Source: Streptomyces sp. SID9727 (GTDB taxonomy: Bacteria > Actinomycetota > Actinomycetes > Streptomycetales > Streptomycetaceae). Taken from it: a DNA stretch of 64,000 nucleotides. The position numbers were made by a program, and so were the translations under genes. The DNA is taken from the NCBI RefSeq assembly GCF_010550605.1, contig NZ_JAAGNI010000245.1, positions 1 through 64,000 of the forward strand, in the 5' to 3' direction. Below, piece by piece: positions 43,958-53,519 of the stretch. Each line of letters opens with the position of its first letter. Position 1 is the stretch's first letter. The notes under the pieces are model-generated. The model was not told the origin of the DNA. It saw nothing but the letters and a program-made list of their open reading frames with translations, and made no database searches.

Positions 43958-46050
43958 GCTTCCTCCCCGGCGCCGGCGGCGGGCACGACCACGGCGAGCA
44001 CCTGGTCCATGGCCACCGTGGTCCCGGCGGTCACGTCGAGTTCGGTCACGGTGCCGGCGTGCGGCGCGGAGATGACGTGCTCCATCTTCATCGCCTCCAC
44101 CACCAGCAGGCTCTGCCCGGCGGCCACCTCGTCCCCGATGGCCACCTTCACCACGGTCACCGTCCCGGGCATGGGCGCGGCGAGCGTGTCCGCGCCGGAG
44201 CGGGCGGCACCGGTCAGCGACGCCTCGACCGGGTCGTGGTCGCGGACGTGCCAGCTGTCGCCGTCCCGGCCGAGCCAGTGCCCCTCCGGGGAGACCGCGT
44301 ACGCGAACACATGGGTGACCCCGGCGAGCTCGAACGCGATCCGGCCGTCACCGGCCGACAGGGTCCTGGCCTTCTCCGCCGTGCCGGGCAGCGGTCCCAG
44401 CGGTCCGCAGGAGCCCGATTCCGGGGTGGGCGGGCCCGCGCCCTCGCCGACATGGCCGAAGGTCAGCTCCGTGTCCCCGCCGCCGCACGGCCGCAGGCCC
44501 ACCTGGACCGGCTCGTGGCCCGGGATGTGGAAGTCGAGCACCGTCCGGGCCGGGGCGCCGCCGAGCCGCCAGCCGTTCCCGGCGGAGAACGGGTCGGCCC
44601 AGGCGCCGGGGGCGGGGCGGGCGGCGGCGGACGCGGTGTGCTGCCGCAGCAGCGCGGCCGCCGCGTACACCTCCTCCGGCACGCCGTCCGGGACCAGCGC
44701 GGACACCTCCCGCTCCACCAGGCCGGTGTCCAGCTCGCCCGCCACGACGGCCGGGTGGGCCAGCAGCCGGCGCAGGAAGCCCGCGTTGACCGGGACGCCG
44801 AGGACGACGGTGTCCGCGAGGGCCACCCGCAGCCTGCGCAGGGCGGTCGCCCGGTCGGGGCCGTACGCGATGACCTTGGACAGCATCGGGTCGTACAGGC
44901 TGCCGACCTCGCCGCCCTCGGCGAGCCCCGAGTCGGTGCGGACCCCGCCGCCCTGCGGCTCGCGCAGCGCGAGCACCGTACCGCCCGAGGGCAGGAAGCC
45001 GCGGGCCGGGTCCTCGGCGCAGACCCGGGCCTCCACGGCGTGCCCGGTGAGTGTGATGTCCTCCTGCCCGTACGGCAGCGGCTCGCCGGCGGCGACGCGC
45101 AGCTGCCACTCCACCAGGTCGAGTCCGGTGATCAGCTCGGTCACCGGGTGCTCGACCTGGAGGCGGGTGTTCATCTCCATGAAGTAGTACGAGGACGGGT
45201 CGTTGCCGGGGACGATGAACTCCACCGTGCCCGCGCCGACGTACCCGCAGGAGCGGGCCGCCTGGACGGCCGCCTCGCCCATCGAGGCCCGGGTCGCCTC
45301 GTCCAGCAGGACGGACGGGGCCTCCTCGATGATCTTCTGGTGGCGGCGCTGGAGCGAGCACTCGCGCTCGCCCAGGTGCACCACGTTGCCGTGCGCGTCG
45401 GCCAGGACCTGGATCTCGATGTGGCGTGGCCGGTCGATCCACCGCTCCACCAGCAGCGTGTCGTCGCCGAAGGAGGCGCGGGCCTCGCGCCGGGCCGCCG
45501 CGATCTCGTCCGCGAGCAGCGCCGCGTCCCGGACCAGCCGCATGCCCTTGCCGCCGCCGCCCGCCGAGGGCTTCAGCAGCACGGGCATGCCGATCCCGGC
45601 CGCCGCCTCCGCCAGCTCGGCGTCGCTCAGCCCGCTCCCGGAGGAGCCGGGCACGACGGGGACGCCCGCCGCGGCGACCGTCTCCTTGGCCCGGATCTTG
45701 TCGCCCATCAGCGAGATCGCGGCGGCGGGCGGCCCGATGAAGACCAGCCCCGCCTCCGTGCACGCCCGGGCGAACGCCGCGTTCTCCGCCAGGAAGCCGT
45801 AGCCGGGGTGGACCGCCTGCGCGCCGGTGCGGCGGGCGGCCTCCAGGAGGCGGTCGGCGTCGAGGTAGCTCTCGGAGGCGGGCGCGGGGCCGATCCGGAC
45901 CGCCGTGTCGGCTTCCCGTACGTGCCGCGCGTCGGCGTCCGCGTCGCTGAAGACGGCGACCGAGCGCACGCCCAGCTCGCGCAGGGTCCGGATGACCCGG
46001 ACCGCGATCTCGCCGCGGTTGGCGACGAGGACCGTGTCGAACATCGTCAT
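43954..46050 (-). CDS. Methylcrotonyl-CoA carboxylase, biotin-containing alpha subunit
   Basis: A 698-residue acyl-CoA carboxylase subunit. The biotin carboxylase part (about 1-450) begins [19 protein letters not shown] and carries the ATP-grasp [10 protein letters not shown]; the BCCP domain near the C-terminus has the biotinylation site EAMKMEH. Operon context (HMG-CoA lyase, dehydrogenase, carboxyltransferase) favours methylcrotonyl-CoA over propionyl-CoA. It starts 7 nt after the beta-subunit stop and overlaps the lyase gene. Confidence 0.9.
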   Translation of the reverse strand: MTMFDTVLVANRGEIAVRVIRTLRELGVRSVAVFSDADADARHVREADTAVRIGPAPASESYLDADRLLEAARRTGAQAVHPGYGFLAENAAFARACTEAGLVFIGPPAAAISLMGDKIRAKETVAAAGVPVVPGSSGSGLSDAELAEAAAGIGMPVLLKPSAGGGGKGMRLVRDAALLADEIAAARREARASFGDDTLLVERWIDRPRHIEIQVLADAHGNVVHLGERECSLQRRHQKIIEEAPSVLLDEATRASMGEAAVQAARSCGYVGAGTVEFIVPGNDPSSYYFMEMNTRLQVEHPVTELITGLDLVEWQLRVAAGEPLPYGQEDITLTGHAVEARVCAEDPARGFLPSGGTVLALREPQGGGVRTDSGLAEGGEVGSLYDPMLSKVIAYGPDRATALRRLRVALADTVVLGVPVNAGFLRRLLAHPAVVAGELDTGLVEREVSALVPDGVPEEVYAAAALLRQHTASAAARPAPGAWADPFSAGNGWRLGGAPARTVLDFHIPGHEPVQVGLRPCGGGDTELTFGHVGEGAGPPTPESGSCGPLGPLPGTAEKARTLSAGDGRIAFELAGVTHVFAYAVSPEGHWLGRDGDSWHVRDHDPVEASLTGAARSGADTLAAPMPGTVTVVKVAIGDEVAAGQSLLVVEAMKMEHVISAPHAGTVTELDVTAGTTVAMDQVLAVVVPAAGAGEEA

Positions 46051-46057
46051 CTCTTCC

Positions 46058-47665
46058 TCACATCCGGAAGACGCCGAAGCCGGCGTCGCCCAAGGGCGCG
46101 TTGGCGCACGCGGTCAGGGCGAGCCCCAGCACCTGCCGGGTCTCCAGCGGGTCGATCACCCCGTCGTCCCAGAGCCGGGCGGTGGCGTAGTACGCGTTGC
46201 CCTGGGTCTCGTACTGCTCGCGGATCGGGGCCTTGAAGGCTTCCTCGTCCTCGGCGCTCCAGTCGTCGCCCAGCTGGTCGCGCTTGACCGTGGCGAGGAC
46301 GGACGCGGCCTGCTCGCCGCCCATGACGGAGATCTTGGCGTTGGGCCACATCCACAGGAACCGGGGGCTGTAGGCCCGGCCGCACATGGAGTAGTTGCCC
46401 GCGCCGTAGGAGCCGCCGACGACGACGGTCAGCTTCGGCACCCGGGTGCAGGCGACGGCGGTGACCATCTTCGCGCCGTGCTTGGCGATGCCGCCGGCCT
46501 CGTAGTCCCGGCCGACCATGAACCCCGAGATGTTCTGCAGGAAGACCAGTGGGATGCCGCGCTGGTCGCACAGCTCGATGAAGTGGGCGCCCTTCTGGGC
46601 GGACTCGGAGAACAGGATGCCGTTGTTGGCGACGATCCCGACCGGGTGGCCGTGGATGTGCGCGAAGCCGGTGATCAGCGTCGTGCCGTACTCCGCCTTG
46701 AACTCGGCGAACCGGGAGCCGTCGACCACCCGGGCGATCACCTCGCGCACGTCGTACGGCGTGCGCGAGTCGACCGGGACCACGCCGTACAGCCCGGCCG
46801 GGTCCACCTTCGGCTCCTCGACCGGCCGCACCGACCAGGGCAGCGCGCCCCGGTCCGGCAGCGTGGCCACGATGTTCCGCACGATGCGCAGTGCGTGCGC
46901 GTCGTCCTCCGCGAGGTGGTCGGTGACGCCCGACGTACGGGAGTGCACCTCGCCGCCGCCCAGCTCCTCGGCCGTGACCACCTCGCCGGTGGCGGCCTTC
47001 ACCAGCGGCGGGCCGCCCAGGAAGATCGTGCCCTGGTTCCGGACGATGACGGCCTCGTCGCTCATCGCCGGGACGTACGCCCCGCCGGCCGTGCAGGAGC
47101 CGAGGACCGCCGCGATCTGCGGGACGCCGGCGCCCGACATCCGGGCCTGGTTGTAGAAGATCCGGCCGAAGTGCTCGCGGTCCGGGAAGACCTCGTCCTG
47201 CATCGGCAGGAAGGCGCCGCCCGAGTCCACCAGGTACAGGCAGGGGAGACGGTTCTCCAGCGCCACCTCCTGGGCCCGCAGGTGCTTCTTCACGGTCATC
47301 GGGTAGTACGTGCCGCCCTTGACGGTCGCGTCGTTGGCGACGACCACGCACTCCCGGCCGCTGACCCGGCCGATCCCGGCGATCACCCCGGCGGCCGGCG
47401 CCGCGCCCCCGTAGAGCCCCTCGGCCGCCAGCGGGGCCAGCTCCAGGAAGGGCGAGCCCGGGTCGAGCAGGGTGTCCACCCGCTCCCTGGGCAGCAGCTT
47501 GCCGCGCGCCACATGCCGGGCGCGGGCCCTCTCACCTCCGCCGAGCCTGGCCGTGGCGAGCCGCTTGCGCAGCTCGTCGGCGAGCGCGTGGTGCGCCGCC
47601 TCGTTGGCCTGCCAGGCCGCCGAGGCGGGATCCGCCGCGCTCGTCAGCACCGGTGCCTGCTGCAT
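46058..47665 (-). CDS. Methylcrotonyl-CoA carboxylase, carboxyltransferase beta subunit
   Basis: A 535-residue carboxyltransferase of the crotonase-like acyl-CoA carboxylase family. It has the glycine-rich acyl-CoA and carboxybiotin oxyanion sites ([41 protein letters not shown]). It transfers CO2 from biotin to 3-methylcrotonyl-CoA. It is the first gene of the leucine-degradation operon and starts opposite the TetR gene, with twin operators between. Confidence 0.92.
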   Translation of the reverse strand: MQQAPVLTSAADPASAAWQANEAAHHALADELRKRLATARLGGGERARARHVARGKLLPRERVDTLLDPGSPFLELAPLAAEGLYGGAAPAAGVIAGIGRVSGRECVVVANDATVKGGTYYPMTVKKHLRAQEVALENRLPCLYLVDSGGAFLPMQDEVFPDREHFGRIFYNQARMSGAGVPQIAAVLGSCTAGGAYVPAMSDEAVIVRNQGTIFLGGPPLVKAATGEVVTAEELGGGEVHSRTSGVTDHLAEDDAHALRIVRNIVATLPDRGALPWSVRPVEEPKVDPAGLYGVVPVDSRTPYDVREVIARVVDGSRFAEFKAEYGTTLITGFAHIHGHPVGIVANNGILFSESAQKGAHFIELCDQRGIPLVFLQNISGFMVGRDYEAGGIAKHGAKMVTAVACTRVPKLTVVVGGSYGAGNYSMCGRAYSPRFLWMWPNAKISVMGGEQAASVLATVKRDQLGDDWSAEDEEAFKAPIREQYETQGNAYYATARLWDDGVIDPLETRQVLGLALTACANAPLGDAGFGVFRM

Positions 47666-47718
47666 CGTGTCGAGCCCCCTTGCCCGTACCGCGCCGTTCC
47701 GATCGCCAACGCCACCGT

Positions 47719-47734
47719 GTTAATGAGCGTTAAC
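47719..47734. promoter_or_regulatory. TetR operator 1 (leucine-degradation promoter)
   Basis: GTTAATGAGCGTTAAC, a 16-bp palindrome of GTTAAy-GAGC-rTTAAC type, 54 nt upstream of the carboxylase start. Confidence 0.75.
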
Positions 47735-47744
47735 GTGGCTACAG

Positions 47745-47760
47745 GTTAACGAGCGCTAAC
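47745..47760. promoter_or_regulatory. TetR operator 2 (tetR promoter)
   Basis: GTTAACGAGCGCTAAC, a close copy of operator 1 set 26 bp away (centre to centre) and 23 nt upstream of the TetR start. Two copies in a divergent promoter point to control of both genes by the TetR protein. Confidence 0.75.
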
Positions 47761-47783
47761 CCGCCTGTCTAGAATGGCTGCTC

Positions 47784-48428
47784 ATGAGCACCCATGCCGC
47801 CGCCCGCGTCGCGGCCCCCACCCGCCGCGAGCAGATCCTCCGGGAGGCCGCCCGGCTCTTCGCCGAGCGCGGCTTCCACGGGGTCGGCGTAGACGAGATA
47901 GGGGCCGCCGTCGGCATCAGCGGCCCCGGCCTCTACCGCCACTTCCCCGGCAAGGACGCGATGCTCGCCGAGCTCCTCGTCGGCATCAGCGAGCGGCTGC
48001 TGGCCGGCGGCGAGCTCCGGGTCTCCGAGGACGCCGCCTCCGGCGACGGGTCGCCCGAGGCCCTGCTGGACGCGCTCATCGAGGGCCACATCGACTTCGC
48101 CCTCGACGACCGCCCCCTGATCACCCTGCACGACCGGGAGCTGGACCGCCTGCGGGACACCGACCGCAAGCGGGTGCGCCGGCTCCAGCGGCAGTACGTC
48201 GAGGTCTGGGTCGCCGTCGTCCGCGACCTCTACCCGGACCTCCCGGAGCACGAGGCCCGCGCCGCCGTCCACGCGGTCTTCGGCCTGCTCAACTCCACCC
48301 CGCACCTGGGGTCTGTCCGGAGTCCCGGCGCGCTGCCCGGCCGCACCGAGACGGCCGCGCTGCTGCACCGGCTGGCCCGGGGCGCGTTCGCGGCGGCGGG
48401 GGACCGGCCGGAGTCCGGCCGGGACTGA
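47784..48428 (+). CDS. TetR-family regulator of the leucine-degradation operon
   Basis: A 214-residue repressor. The N-terminal helix-turn-helix (about 14-60) reads REQILREAARLFAERGFHG followed by GISGPGLYRHFPGKDAML. The rest is a helical ligand-binding domain. It is divergent from the carboxylase beta gene, with two palindromic sites between. An acyl-CoA intermediate is the likely inducer; this is inference from position. Confidence 0.85.
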   Translation: MSTHAAARVAAPTRREQILREAARLFAERGFHGVGVDEIGAAVGISGPGLYRHFPGKDAMLAELLVGISERLLAGGELRVSEDAASGDGSPEALLDALIEGHIDFALDDRPLITLHDRELDRLRDTDRKRVRRLQRQYVEVWVAVVRDLYPDLPEHEARAAVHAVFGLLNSTPHLGSVRSPGALPGRTETAALLHRLARGAFAAAGDRPESGRD

Positions 48429-48480
48429 CCGGCCCCCGGACGCCCGGGACGCCGGGCACGCGCCACGGCACAATGGCCCC

Positions 48481-49260
48481 ATGCCGATACCCAGCCGCGC
48501 CGCCCTCGTCGAACACCTCGTCCGTACGCGCATCGCGGGGGACGTCGCCACCCCGCGCGACAACAACCTGGCCCACTACCGCAGCCTGGCCAACGGGGAC
48601 CGGCACTACTGGCTGGGCCTGGAGCTGGGCGACCGGTGGCGCGACGAGCAGGACGTGCTGGCCGTGATGGCCGAGCGGTGCGGGGTCAGCGACGACCCGG
48701 AGCACCGGTTCGGCCAGGACACCATCGACCCCGAGCTGACCGTGGACGCCCTGGAGCGGGCCGCCGCCCGGCTCCGCAAGGCCGTCGAGGGCGCCGAGCG
48801 GGTCCTCTTCGCCACCGGCCACCCCGGCGGCCTGCTGGACGTCCACCGGCAGACCGCGCAGGCGCTGCGGGCGGCGGGCTGCGAGATCGTCCGCATCCCC
48901 GGCGGGCTGATGGCCGACGAGGGCATGGTCTTCCAGTTCGCGGACGTCGCCGTCCAGGAGCGCGGCGCGACGCTCTGGCACACCCACTCCCCGGCCCCGA
49001 TGGCGGCCATCCTCGACGGTCTGGAGCGCGAGGGACGCCCGCTGCCCGACCTCGTCGTCGCCGACCACGGCTGGGCCGGGTGCGCCGCCCAGCGCGGCCT
49101 GGACGCCATCGGCTACGCGGACTGCAACGACCCCGCGCTCTTCCTCGGCGAGTCCGAGGGCACCCTCCAGGTGGCGGTCCCGCTGGACGACCACGTCCTC
49201 GACCCGCGCTTCTACGACCCGATGACGGACTACCTGCTGGACGCGGCGGGGCTGCTCTGA
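48481..49260 (+). CDS. Conserved protein, annotated in relatives as a phosphatase
   Basis: A 259-residue soluble protein with an alpha/beta layout: VLFATGHPGGLLDVHRQTAQ, then LVVADHGWAGCAAQRGLDAI and YADCNDPALFLGESEG. The repeated acidic and histidine residues could be metal ligands, but I cannot place it in a named family with certainty. It follows the TetR gene by 52 nt on the same strand. Confidence 0.5.
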   Translation: MPIPSRAALVEHLVRTRIAGDVATPRDNNLAHYRSLANGDRHYWLGLELGDRWRDEQDVLAVMAERCGVSDDPEHRFGQDTIDPELTVDALERAAARLRKAVEGAERVLFATGHPGGLLDVHRQTAQALRAAGCEIVRIPGGLMADEGMVFQFADVAVQERGATLWHTHSPAPMAAILDGLEREGRPLPDLVVADHGWAGCAAQRGLDAIGYADCNDPALFLGESEGTLQVAVPLDDHVLDPRFYDPMTDYLLDAAGLL

Positions 49261-49264
49261 GGCG

Positions 49265-50242
49265 TCAGGACCCCTCCTCATCCTCCGCCGCCGCCCGCGC
49301 CCGGCGGCGTGCCTCGCGCCCCGACGTGGGGTCCAGGTACACCCGTTTGATGGACGCGTAGCGCTGCCGCAGCCGGCGCTCGGCCTCCTCGCACGCCGTC
49401 TCGACCTCCTCGGCGGTGACGGTGTCCCGGAAGTCGACCTTCGCGGCGACCAGGATCTCGTCCGGTCCCTGGATGAGCGTGGTCAGCTCCAGTACGGAGA
49501 TGAGGTGCTCGACGCCGAGCAGCTCCTCCCGGATGCCGTCCCGCATCGGCCGCGACACCGGCCGCCCGATCAGCAGCTGGATGTTGGACTTGCCGAGCAC
49601 CCACGCCACGTACACCAGCAGCGCCCCGATCAGCAGTGAGGCGATGCCGTCCCACACCCCGGACCCGGTCAGCTGGCCGCCGAGCAGCCCGCCCGCCGCG
49701 AGCAGCAGGCCGAGCAGGGCCGCCGAGTCCTCCATCACGACGGCCTTGACGGCGGTGTCCGGGGTGCGCCGGAAGTAGTGCCGGGCGGGCGCGCCCAGTT
49801 CCTCGGCCTCCTCGCGGACCTGTTTGAGCCCGGTCCGCAGCGAGAAGCCCTCCAGCAGGAACGCCACCACCAGTACCAGGTACGAGAGCAGCGGCGAACC
49901 CAGGTCCTCGCCCGCGAGCAGCGTGTGCACCCCGTCGTAGATCGAGAAGACCGCGCCGCCGACGAACGTGGCGACGGAGGCCAGCAGCGCCCAGATGTAC
50001 CGCTCGGGGCCGTACCCCAGCGGGTGGTCGTCGTCGGCCGGCTTCTCGCTGCGCTTGAGCGCGGTGAGCAGCAGGACCTCCGTGACGGTGTCGGCGACGG
50101 AGTGGGCCGCCTCGGAGAGCATCGCGCTCGACCCGCTGATCAGCCCGGCGACCGCCTTCGCCACGGCGATGCCGAGATTGGCCAGCGCCGCGACGACGAC
50201 GGTGAACGTGGACCCCCCGCCACTGCTTTTCGCGTCAGTCAT
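49265..50242 (-). CDS. Cation diffusion facilitator family transporter
   Basis: A 325-residue membrane protein. Six predicted transmembrane helices; the metal-site helix reads SSAMLSEAAHSVADTVTEVLLL and the family motif HPLGYGPERYIWALL follows. The C-terminal cytoplasmic domain (about 225-310) has the ferredoxin-like fold of CDF transporters. Family members export zinc, iron or similar divalent ions using the proton gradient; the ion cannot be told here. Its stop lies 5 nt from that of the converging gene at 49260. Confidence 0.85.
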   Translation of the reverse strand: MTDAKSSGGGSTFTVVVAALANLGIAVAKAVAGLISGSSAMLSEAAHSVADTVTEVLLLTALKRSEKPADDDHPLGYGPERYIWALLASVATFVGGAVFSIYDGVHTLLAGEDLGSPLLSYLVLVVAFLLEGFSLRTGLKQVREEAEELGAPARHYFRRTPDTAVKAVVMEDSAALLGLLLAAGGLLGGQLTGSGVWDGIASLLIGALLVYVAWVLGKSNIQLLIGRPVSRPMRDGIREELLGVEHLISVLELTTLIQGPDEILVAAKVDFRDTVTAEEVETACEEAERRLRQRYASIKRVYLDPTSGREARRRARAAAEDEEGS

Positions 50243-50292
50243 GCCGGTGAGTATGTCCGCGCACGGCCCGCTCATGTCCGACGCGCGGCCGG

Positions 50293-51165
50293 TCACCGGG
50301 GGACCCGGACCACACCCTCCTGGATGACGGTGATCGCGAGACGGCCGTCCTGGGTGTAGATGCGGGCCTGGCCGAGGCCGCGCCCGCCGGAAGCGGACGG
50401 CGACTCCTGGTCGTACAGCAGCCACTCGTCGGCCCGGAACGGCCGGTGGAACCACATCGCGTGGTCCAGGCTGGCCCCGACGACGTCCCCGACCGCCCAG
50501 CCGCCGCGCCCGTGGGCGAGGAGCACGGAGTCGAGCAGCGTCATGTCGGAGACGTACGTCGCCATGCAGACGTGCAGCAGCGGGTCGTCGGCCAGCTTGC
50601 CGTTGGTACGGAACCACACCTGCGACCGGGGCTCGCGGGGTTCGCCCGCCGTGCCGAACGGCGGCGCGTCCACGTACCGCAGATCGACCGCGGCCCGGGC
50701 CTCGACCAGCCGGTCCACCATGCCCGGCTCGCTGAACCGGTCGGCGTAGCGGGGCAGCATCTCGGCGGCGGTGGGCAGCGTCTCCGGGTCCGGGGCGGGC
50801 GGCATGTCCGCCTGGTGCTCAAGACCGTCCTCGTACGTCTGGAAGGACGCGGAGAGGTGGAAGATCGGCTGCCCGTGCTGGACGGCGACGACCCGGCGGG
50901 TGGCGAAGGAGCGGCCGTCGCGGATGCGGTCCACGGTGTAGACGATCGGCGCGCCCGGGTCGCCCATGCGCAGGAAGTACGCGTGCAGCGAGTGGGCGGA
51001 CCTGTCGACGGGGACGGTGCGGCCCGCGGCGACGAGCGCCTGGGCCGCGACCTGTCCGCCGAAGACCCGGGGCACGACCGCCGAGCGGCTGGCGCCCCGG
51101 AAGATGTCCTGCTCGATCCGCTCCAGGTCGAGCAGATCGAGCAGGGAATCGAGTGCGGTGCTCAT
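50293..51165 (-). CDS. Acyl-CoA thioesterase II
   Basis: A 290-residue double hot-dog thioesterase of the TesB type. FGGQVAAQALVAAGRTV near the start and SLDHAMWFHRPFRADEWLLYDQ are the usual segments; the Asp in SLDHAMWFH and the C-terminal Gln/Ser-bearing strand (GLGQARIYTQDGRLA) form the active site. It hydrolyses acyl-CoA to free acid and CoA, a partner to the adjoining acyl-CoA dehydrogenase 16 nt upstream. Confidence 0.9.
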   Translation of the reverse strand: MSTALDSLLDLLDLERIEQDIFRGASRSAVVPRVFGGQVAAQALVAAGRTVPVDRSAHSLHAYFLRMGDPGAPIVYTVDRIRDGRSFATRRVVAVQHGQPIFHLSASFQTYEDGLEHQADMPPAPDPETLPTAAEMLPRYADRFSEPGMVDRLVEARAAVDLRYVDAPPFGTAGEPREPRSQVWFRTNGKLADDPLLHVCMATYVSDMTLLDSVLLAHGRGGWAVGDVVGASLDHAMWFHRPFRADEWLLYDQESPSASGGRGLGQARIYTQDGRLAITVIQEGVVRVPR

Positions 51166-51181
51166 GGGAGGAAGGCGGTCC

Positions 51182-52339
51182 CTACAGGCCCATGGACTTG
51201 GCGATGATCGACTTCATGACCTCGCTGGTGCCGCCGTAGATGCGGTTGACGCGGTTGTCCGCGTACAGGCGGGCGATCGGGTACTCGTTCATGAAGCCGT
51301 AGCCGCCGTGCAGCTGGAGGCAGCGGTCGATCACGCGGTGCGCGACCTCGGTGCAGAACAGCTTCGCGGAGGCGGCCTCGGCGGCGGTCAGCTCACCGGC
51401 GTCCAGCGCCTCCAGGGCGCGGTCGGCGACGGCCTGGGCCGCGTCCACCTCGGCCTGGCAGGCGGCCAGCTCGAACTTGGTGTTCTGGAACGAGGCGACG
51501 GTCTTGCCGAAGACGGTGCGCTCCTGGACGTACTCCTTGGCGAACCGCACGGCGGCGGCGGCCTGGGCGTACGCGCCGAAGGCGATGCCCCAGCGCTCGG
51601 AGGCCAGGTTGGTCCCGAGGTAGCCGAAGCCCTTGTTCTCCTCGCCGAGGAGGTCCTCGGCGGGCACCTTGACGTCCACGAACGCCAGCTCGGCGGTGTC
51701 GGAGACCTTCAGGCCCAGCTTGTCGAGCTTGCGGCCGATGGAGTAGCCCTCGGACTTGGTGTCCACGGCGAACAGCGAGATGCCGAAGCGGCGGTCGTCC
51801 TCGCGCGGGGCGGAGGTGCGGGCGCAGACGATGACGCGGTCGGCGTGGACGCCGCCGGTGATGAACGTCTTGGCGCCGTTGAGGACGTAGTGCGTGCCGT
51901 CCTCGGAGAGCTTCGCGGTGGTCTTCATGCCCGCGACGTCCGACCCGGTGCCCGGCTCGGTCATCGCGAGGGCCCACATCTCCTCGCCGGTGACGAACTT
52001 CGGCAGCCAGCGCTTCTTCTGCTCGTCGGTGGCGAGCATCTTGATGTACGGCAGGCCGAGCAGCGTGTGCACGCCGGAGCCGCCGAAGGAGACGCCGGCC
52101 CGGGCGGTCTCCTCGTAGATGATGGCCTCGTACTTGTGCGAGTCGATGCCCGCCCCGTCGTACTCCTCGTCCACGTTGATCCCGAAGACGCCCAGCTCAC
52201 CGAGCTGCTTGTAGAAGTCGCGCGGAGCCTGCCCGGCGGCGAACCACTCCTCGTACACGGGCACGACCTCGGCCGCGATGAACGCCCGGATGGTCTCCCG
52301 GAACGCCTCGTGGTCCTCGTTGAATACCGTACGGCGCAC
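51182..52339 (-). CDS. Acyl-CoA dehydrogenase (long-chain-like)
   Basis: A 385-residue ACAD. Flavin and substrate signatures: MTEPGTGSDVAG, LHGGYGFMNEYPIARLY. The C-terminal base motif reads YGGTSEVMK with glycine in place of the usual Glu, as in long-chain and isovaleryl dehydrogenases, whose catalytic Glu lies on a different helix. It heads a two-gene unit with the thioesterase. An AAGCGCTT palindrome lies upstream. Confidence 0.88.
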   Translation of the reverse strand: MRRTVFNEDHEAFRETIRAFIAAEVVPVYEEWFAAGQAPRDFYKQLGELGVFGINVDEEYDGAGIDSHKYEAIIYEETARAGVSFGGSGVHTLLGLPYIKMLATDEQKKRWLPKFVTGEEMWALAMTEPGTGSDVAGMKTTAKLSEDGTHYVLNGAKTFITGGVHADRVIVCARTSAPREDDRRFGISLFAVDTKSEGYSIGRKLDKLGLKVSDTAELAFVDVKVPAEDLLGEENKGFGYLGTNLASERWGIAFGAYAQAAAAVRFAKEYVQERTVFGKTVASFQNTKFELAACQAEVDAAQAVADRALEALDAGELTAAEAASAKLFCTEVAHRVIDRCLQLHGGYGFMNEYPIARLYADNRVNRIYGGTSEVMKSIIAKSMGL

Positions 52340-52402
52340 GGGGTGCCTCCCTGGTCGGCTGCGAGTTCTGCGTCTTCTGGTGCTACGTCTTCTGGGGCAT
52401 GG

Positions 52403-52418
52403 CTAAGCGCTTGCTCAG
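52403..52418. promoter_or_regulatory. Putative operator upstream of the acyl-CoA dehydrogenase
   Basis: CTAAGCGCTTGCTCAG contains the palindromic core AAGCGCTT, resembling TetR-type sites found before fatty-acid oxidation genes in actinobacteria. It is about 70 nt upstream of the dehydrogenase start. The outer bases are not symmetrical. Confidence 0.4.
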
Positions 52419-52548
52419 TCATGGTTAAAAGTTACCCGGCGGTCACGGGGCTGTCCAGGGTGATGCTGAGCACGCGGGGACGGTCGGTCAGTAGGGTGAT
52501 GCGCGACCTGCGCCCGGCCGGACACGAGCGAGACGAAACGGTGGAGCT

Positions 52549-53499
52549 GTGCACATCGAGCGGCATGTAATCGACGAGGCACGCGTCTCGGCTGCGCGGG
52601 ACGGATTCGAGGGGCGGATCGGCGGGCTCGTGCGGAGCCTGTCCTCCGAGCGGATGACCGCCAACGACTGGTCCCTGCTGGCGGGGGAGTTCCTCGACCA
52701 TCTCGGTGCGCTGTCCGTCACTCACCCCGCGCTCGACACCCCGCAGGCGGAATTCGTCCTCCGTGCCGCCGAGCAGGCGGCGACGGGCGCCGTAGCCTTC
52801 GCCGCGTATTTCCCGGGCCACCCCTTCACGGTCTCCCTGGACTACGTGAACTTCGGGGTGTCCTACGACGCGGGTGCGGACGGAAGCCCTGTTTCCCTCG
52901 GGCCGTCCGACTGGCTCGACGCCTTCTGCCTGGCGGTGCTCACGGATACGGTCGAGCGCCACCGGGAGGCGTTCTACCACGCGCGGAAGCCTCGGGAGGA
53001 GGCCCGCTTCCCCGTGGACGCGCTCGCCGACGGCCTCATGGCGTACGTACTGGGGGACCTGGGCGACGACGACGCGGACTACCCGCCCACGGAGGCGCAG
53101 GTGCTCGCGGCGCTCGACGGCGGGCTCGCCCGGATCCGCGCGTTCGGCGCCGAACTGGGGAGCGACGTCGGGGGGCGCACCGATTACCTCGCCCTCTTGG
53201 CGCTGCGCGCCCTTGCGGCCGGGGACGGGGAGGGGTTCGACGCGGCGATGAGCCAACTGCTTCTCACGTACAGGTCGTTCGGTGAAGTCAGTACGCACCC
53301 CAGCTCCCTCCTGCCGCTCACACCTCTGGCGCTCGCCGCACTGGCGTACCGCCGCCGGGGCTGGACCCCTGCCGTGGAGAGCGACTACCTTCCCCGCGCC
53401 GTGATCACGGGCCACAAGGCGAGCGGACCCGTGAACCGGGTGGACATGGTCGCCGCGCTGCGTTCGGGAGCGGAACTCTTCGGGCGTCCCGGGGAATAG
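52549..53499 (+). CDS. Imm49-family immunity protein
   Basis: A 316-residue soluble helical protein, GTG start with GGTGGAG upstream. It shares layout and local sequence with the product at 53520: an LGPSDWLDAFCLAVLTD-type segment early, and PLTPLALAALAYRRRGWTPAVESDYLPRAVI near the end. Imm49 members neutralise C-terminal toxin domains of polymorphic toxins. It faces the other immunity gene tail to tail, with 20 nt between, and is not in the toxin operon. Confidence 0.7.
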   Translation: MHIERHVIDEARVSAARDGFEGRIGGLVRSLSSERMTANDWSLLAGEFLDHLGALSVTHPALDTPQAEFVLRAAEQAATGAVAFAAYFPGHPFTVSLDYVNFGVSYDAGADGSPVSLGPSDWLDAFCLAVLTDTVERHREAFYHARKPREEARFPVDALADGLMAYVLGDLGDDDADYPPTEAQVLAALDGGLARIRAFGAELGSDVGGRTDYLALLALRALAAGDGEGFDAAMSQLLLTYRSFGEVSTHPSSLLPLTPLALAALAYRRRGWTPAVESDYLPRAVITGHKASGPVNRVDMVAALRSGAELFGRPGE

Positions 53500-53519
53500 C
53501 GCGTTCGCGCTTTGCTTCC

